Shown here one piece after another: positions 14,543-15,507 of a stretch of DNA of 15,507 nucleotides; position 1 is the first letter of the stretch, and each line of letters begins with the position of its first letter. The DNA is from an uncultured Clostridia bacterium. Lineage in GTDB: Bacteria; Bacillota; Clostridia; Oscillospirales; Oscillospiraceae. The notes under the pieces were generated by a model, which made no database searches, was not told the DNA's origin, and saw nothing but the letters and a program-made list of their open reading frames with translations. Location of the stretch: the NCBI GenBank assembly GCA_946405655.1, contig CAMJHX010000010.1, positions 1-15,507 on the forward strand, in the 5' to 3' direction. A program made the translations under genes and the position numbers.

Positions 14543-15316
14543 TTGAAACAGTATGTTGTGGACGCTTTTACCGATCAGGTCTTCCACGGCAATCAGGCCG
14601 CCGTCTGCGTGCTGGACGCATGGCTGCCGGAGGAGATGATGATGAACATCACGCGCGAGAACAATTTCTCCGAGACCGCCTTCACCGTGAAGGAGGGCGA
14701 AAAGTGGCACCTGCGCTGGTTCACGCCCGGGGGCGAGATCGACCTCTGCGGTCACGCCACGCTCGGCACGGCGTTCGTGCTGCTCAATTACTATGAGAAG
14801 GACGCGGAGAAGGTCGTTTTCACCACCATGTCCGGCGATCTGATCGTCGTGCGGAAGGGCGATCTCTATGAGATGGAGTTCCCCGCCTATGACCTCAAGA
14901 AGGTGGACGTGACCGCCGCGATGGAGGACGCCCTCGGCGTGAAGGTGAAGGAGGCCTATCTCGCGCGCGATCTGCTGTGCGTGGTGGACGACGAGCAGAC
15001 TGTGCGCGACTTAATCCCCGATCTGGAGAAAATCAAGCAGATCGACGGCCTGCTCGTGCACGTCACCGCGCGCGGCAAGGAGGAGGACTGCGTCTCGCGC
15101 AGCTTCGCGCCGAAGCTCTCCGTCGCCGAGGATCCGGTCTGCGGCTCCGGCCACTGCCACATCATCCCCTACTGGAAGGACGTGCTGGGCAAAAACGAGC
15201 TCGTGGCGTATCAGGCGTCGAAGCGCGGCGGCACGCTCTACTGCCGCCAGGATGGCGAGAAAATCTTCATGGCAGGCAAGGCGGCGCTGTATTCGATCGA
15301 CGAGCTGTTCGTGTGA
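14543..15316 (+). CDS. PhzF-family isomerase/epimerase-like protein
   Basis: A 257-residue cytosolic protein of the PhzF (diaminopimelate epimerase-like) fold, with two similar halves meeting at the active site. Family features seen are VDAFTDQVFHGNQAAVC (6-22), the catalytic Glu44 in NNFSETAF, FTPGGEIDLCGHATLG (60-75) and AEDPVCGSGHCHIIPYW (195-211). PhzF itself isomerises dihydro-hydroxyanthranilate in phenazine synthesis, but no phenazine genes are present, and most PhzF-family proteins in such bacteria have unknown substrates. It is shorter than typical members (about 280-300), mainly in the second half. The start codon is TTG at 14543, chosen because GAGGAG lies about 8 nt upstream and the MKQYVVDAFT start aligns with the family; an ATG at 14521 is in another frame. 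It is divergent from the glucan synthase gene. Confidence 0.92.
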   Translation: MKQYVVDAFTDQVFHGNQAAVCVLDAWLPEEMMMNITRENNFSETAFTVKEGEKWHLRWFTPGGEIDLCGHATLGTAFVLLNYYEKDAEKVVFTTMSGDLIVVRKGDLYEMEFPAYDLKKVDVTAAMEDALGVKVKEAYLARDLLCVVDDEQTVRDLIPDLEKIKQIDGLLVHVTARGKEEDCVSRSFAPKLSVAEDPVCGSGHCHIIPYWKDVLGKNELVAYQASKRGGTLYCRQDGEKIFMAGKAALYSIDELFV

Positions 15317-15319
15317 GAA

Positions 15320-15348
15320 CGGGCCGCCGAGGTCGTCGGCCCCTACGA
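15320..15348. repeat. 29-bp hairpin repeat, copy 1
   Basis: First of two related units (23 of 29 positions identical). GGGCCG (15321-15326) pairs with CGGCCC (15337-15342); beyond a single C/T mismatch, two further pairs close an AGGT tetraloop; CTACGA follows. It begins 4 nt after the PhzF-family stop. It resembles the GC-rich palindromic repeats ending in CCCCTACG that are, from memory, dispersed in gut Clostridia. Confidence 0.7.
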
Positions 15349-15400
15349 GGCGTGCGCACGAATTCGCCGAAAAACCGAGCGAAAAATCAGTGTGTTCTGC

Positions 15401-15429
15401 CGGGTCGTCGAGGACGCCGACCCCTATGA
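15401..15429. repeat. 29-bp hairpin repeat, copy 2
   Basis: Second unit, 81 bp from the first. GGGTCG (15402-15407) pairs with CGACCC (15418-15423). Relative to copy 1 a C:G pair has become T:A, a compensatory change that keeps the stem, and the internal mismatch is C/T in one and T/C in the other. CTATGA follows, against CTACGA in copy 1. Confidence 0.7.
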
Positions 15430-15450
15430 ATGAGACTTGCAGAAAAAGAG

Positions 15451-15485
15451 GAACAAACCCCCGGTCAAAGACCGGGGGTTCGTTC
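15451..15485. terminator. Strong hairpin at the right edge, probable terminator
   Basis: Arms 15451-15466 and 15470-15485 pair at 15 of 16 positions around an AAA loop, with an ACCCCCGGTC core. Read on the plus strand it ends in GGGGGTTCGTTC and could serve the PhzF-family gene. On the minus strand it is followed by CTCTTTTTCTG, so a minus-strand gene beyond the window is an alternative. The direction is not settled. Confidence 0.7.
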
Positions 15486-15491
15486 AATAGA

Positions 15492-15497
15492 GAGGAG
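15492..15497 (+). promoter_or_regulatory. Ribosome binding site of a gene starting beyond the window
   Basis: GAGGAG followed by AATATAAAAA to the last base. The purine-rich motif and A-rich spacer resemble the Hsp20 and PhzF-family start regions, so a plus-strand start codon within a few bases past 15507 is expected. If so, the hairpin at 15451-15485 lies directly upstream of that site. Confidence 0.5.
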
Positions 15498-15507
15498 AAT
15501 ATAAAAA

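Overview
The window is about 15.5 kb of high-GC chromosomal DNA with short AT-rich intergenic gaps. It most likely comes from a gut-type Gram-positive anaerobe of the Clostridia, perhaps Oscillospiraceae/Ruminococcaceae. This is inferred from consensus sigma-A promoters (TTGACA/TATAAT), strong AGGAGG ribosome binding sites, a CIRCE heat-shock operator, a hemZ-type radical SAM protein, and a membrane Ser/Thr kinase carrying Ig-like BIG2 domains and a Pro/Thr/Glu tail. The species cannot be named from sequence alone.

Layout. At the left edge, on the minus strand, lie a complete Mrp/NBP35-type Fe-S carrier ATPase (1-858) and a flavodoxin-like protein (987-1532), each with its own promoter and separated by an intrinsic terminator. 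A divergent promoter pair follows, and then a plus-strand one-pass membrane Ser/Thr kinase (1768-3876). It ends at a strong terminator, after which comes a CIRCE operator and an Hsp20 small heat-shock protein (4100-4540). Positions 4541-4823 hold the Hsp20 terminator, a roughly 130-bp imperfect inverted-repeat element resembling a MITE or dispersed repeat, and the terminator of the next minus-strand unit. That unit is a two-gene operon: hemZ (5787-7259), then a uridine kinase/phosphoribulokinase-family nucleoside kinase (4824-5768).

Almost half of the window (7349-14422, minus) is one 2357-codon gene for a membrane protein with the architecture of cyclic beta-1,2-glucan synthase (NdvB/Cgs type): a GT84-like glycosyltransferase with membrane segments, a glycoamylase-like middle domain, and a GH94 phosphorylase-like C-terminus. 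Its leader contains a near-perfect 16-bp hairpin followed by six U and then the AUG. The descending arm holds the only good Shine-Dalgarno for the first ATG, so attenuation or ribosome-site masking is plausible. Divergent from it is a PhzF-family protein starting with TTG (14543-15316). The last 190 bp hold two copies of a 29-bp hairpin repeat with a compensatory base change, a strong terminator-like hairpin, and what looks like the ribosome binding site of a gene starting just past the window.

Taken together, most of the window is housekeeping (Fe-S and flavin proteins, porphyrin-type radical SAM chemistry, nucleotide salvage, heat shock), with a surface-sensing kinase and one very large glucan-synthesis enzyme. 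No mobile-element genes, CRISPR array, tRNA or rRNA was recognised, and I see no clear evidence of a new multi-gene system. The large synthase with its leader hairpin is the best candidate for something not yet described.
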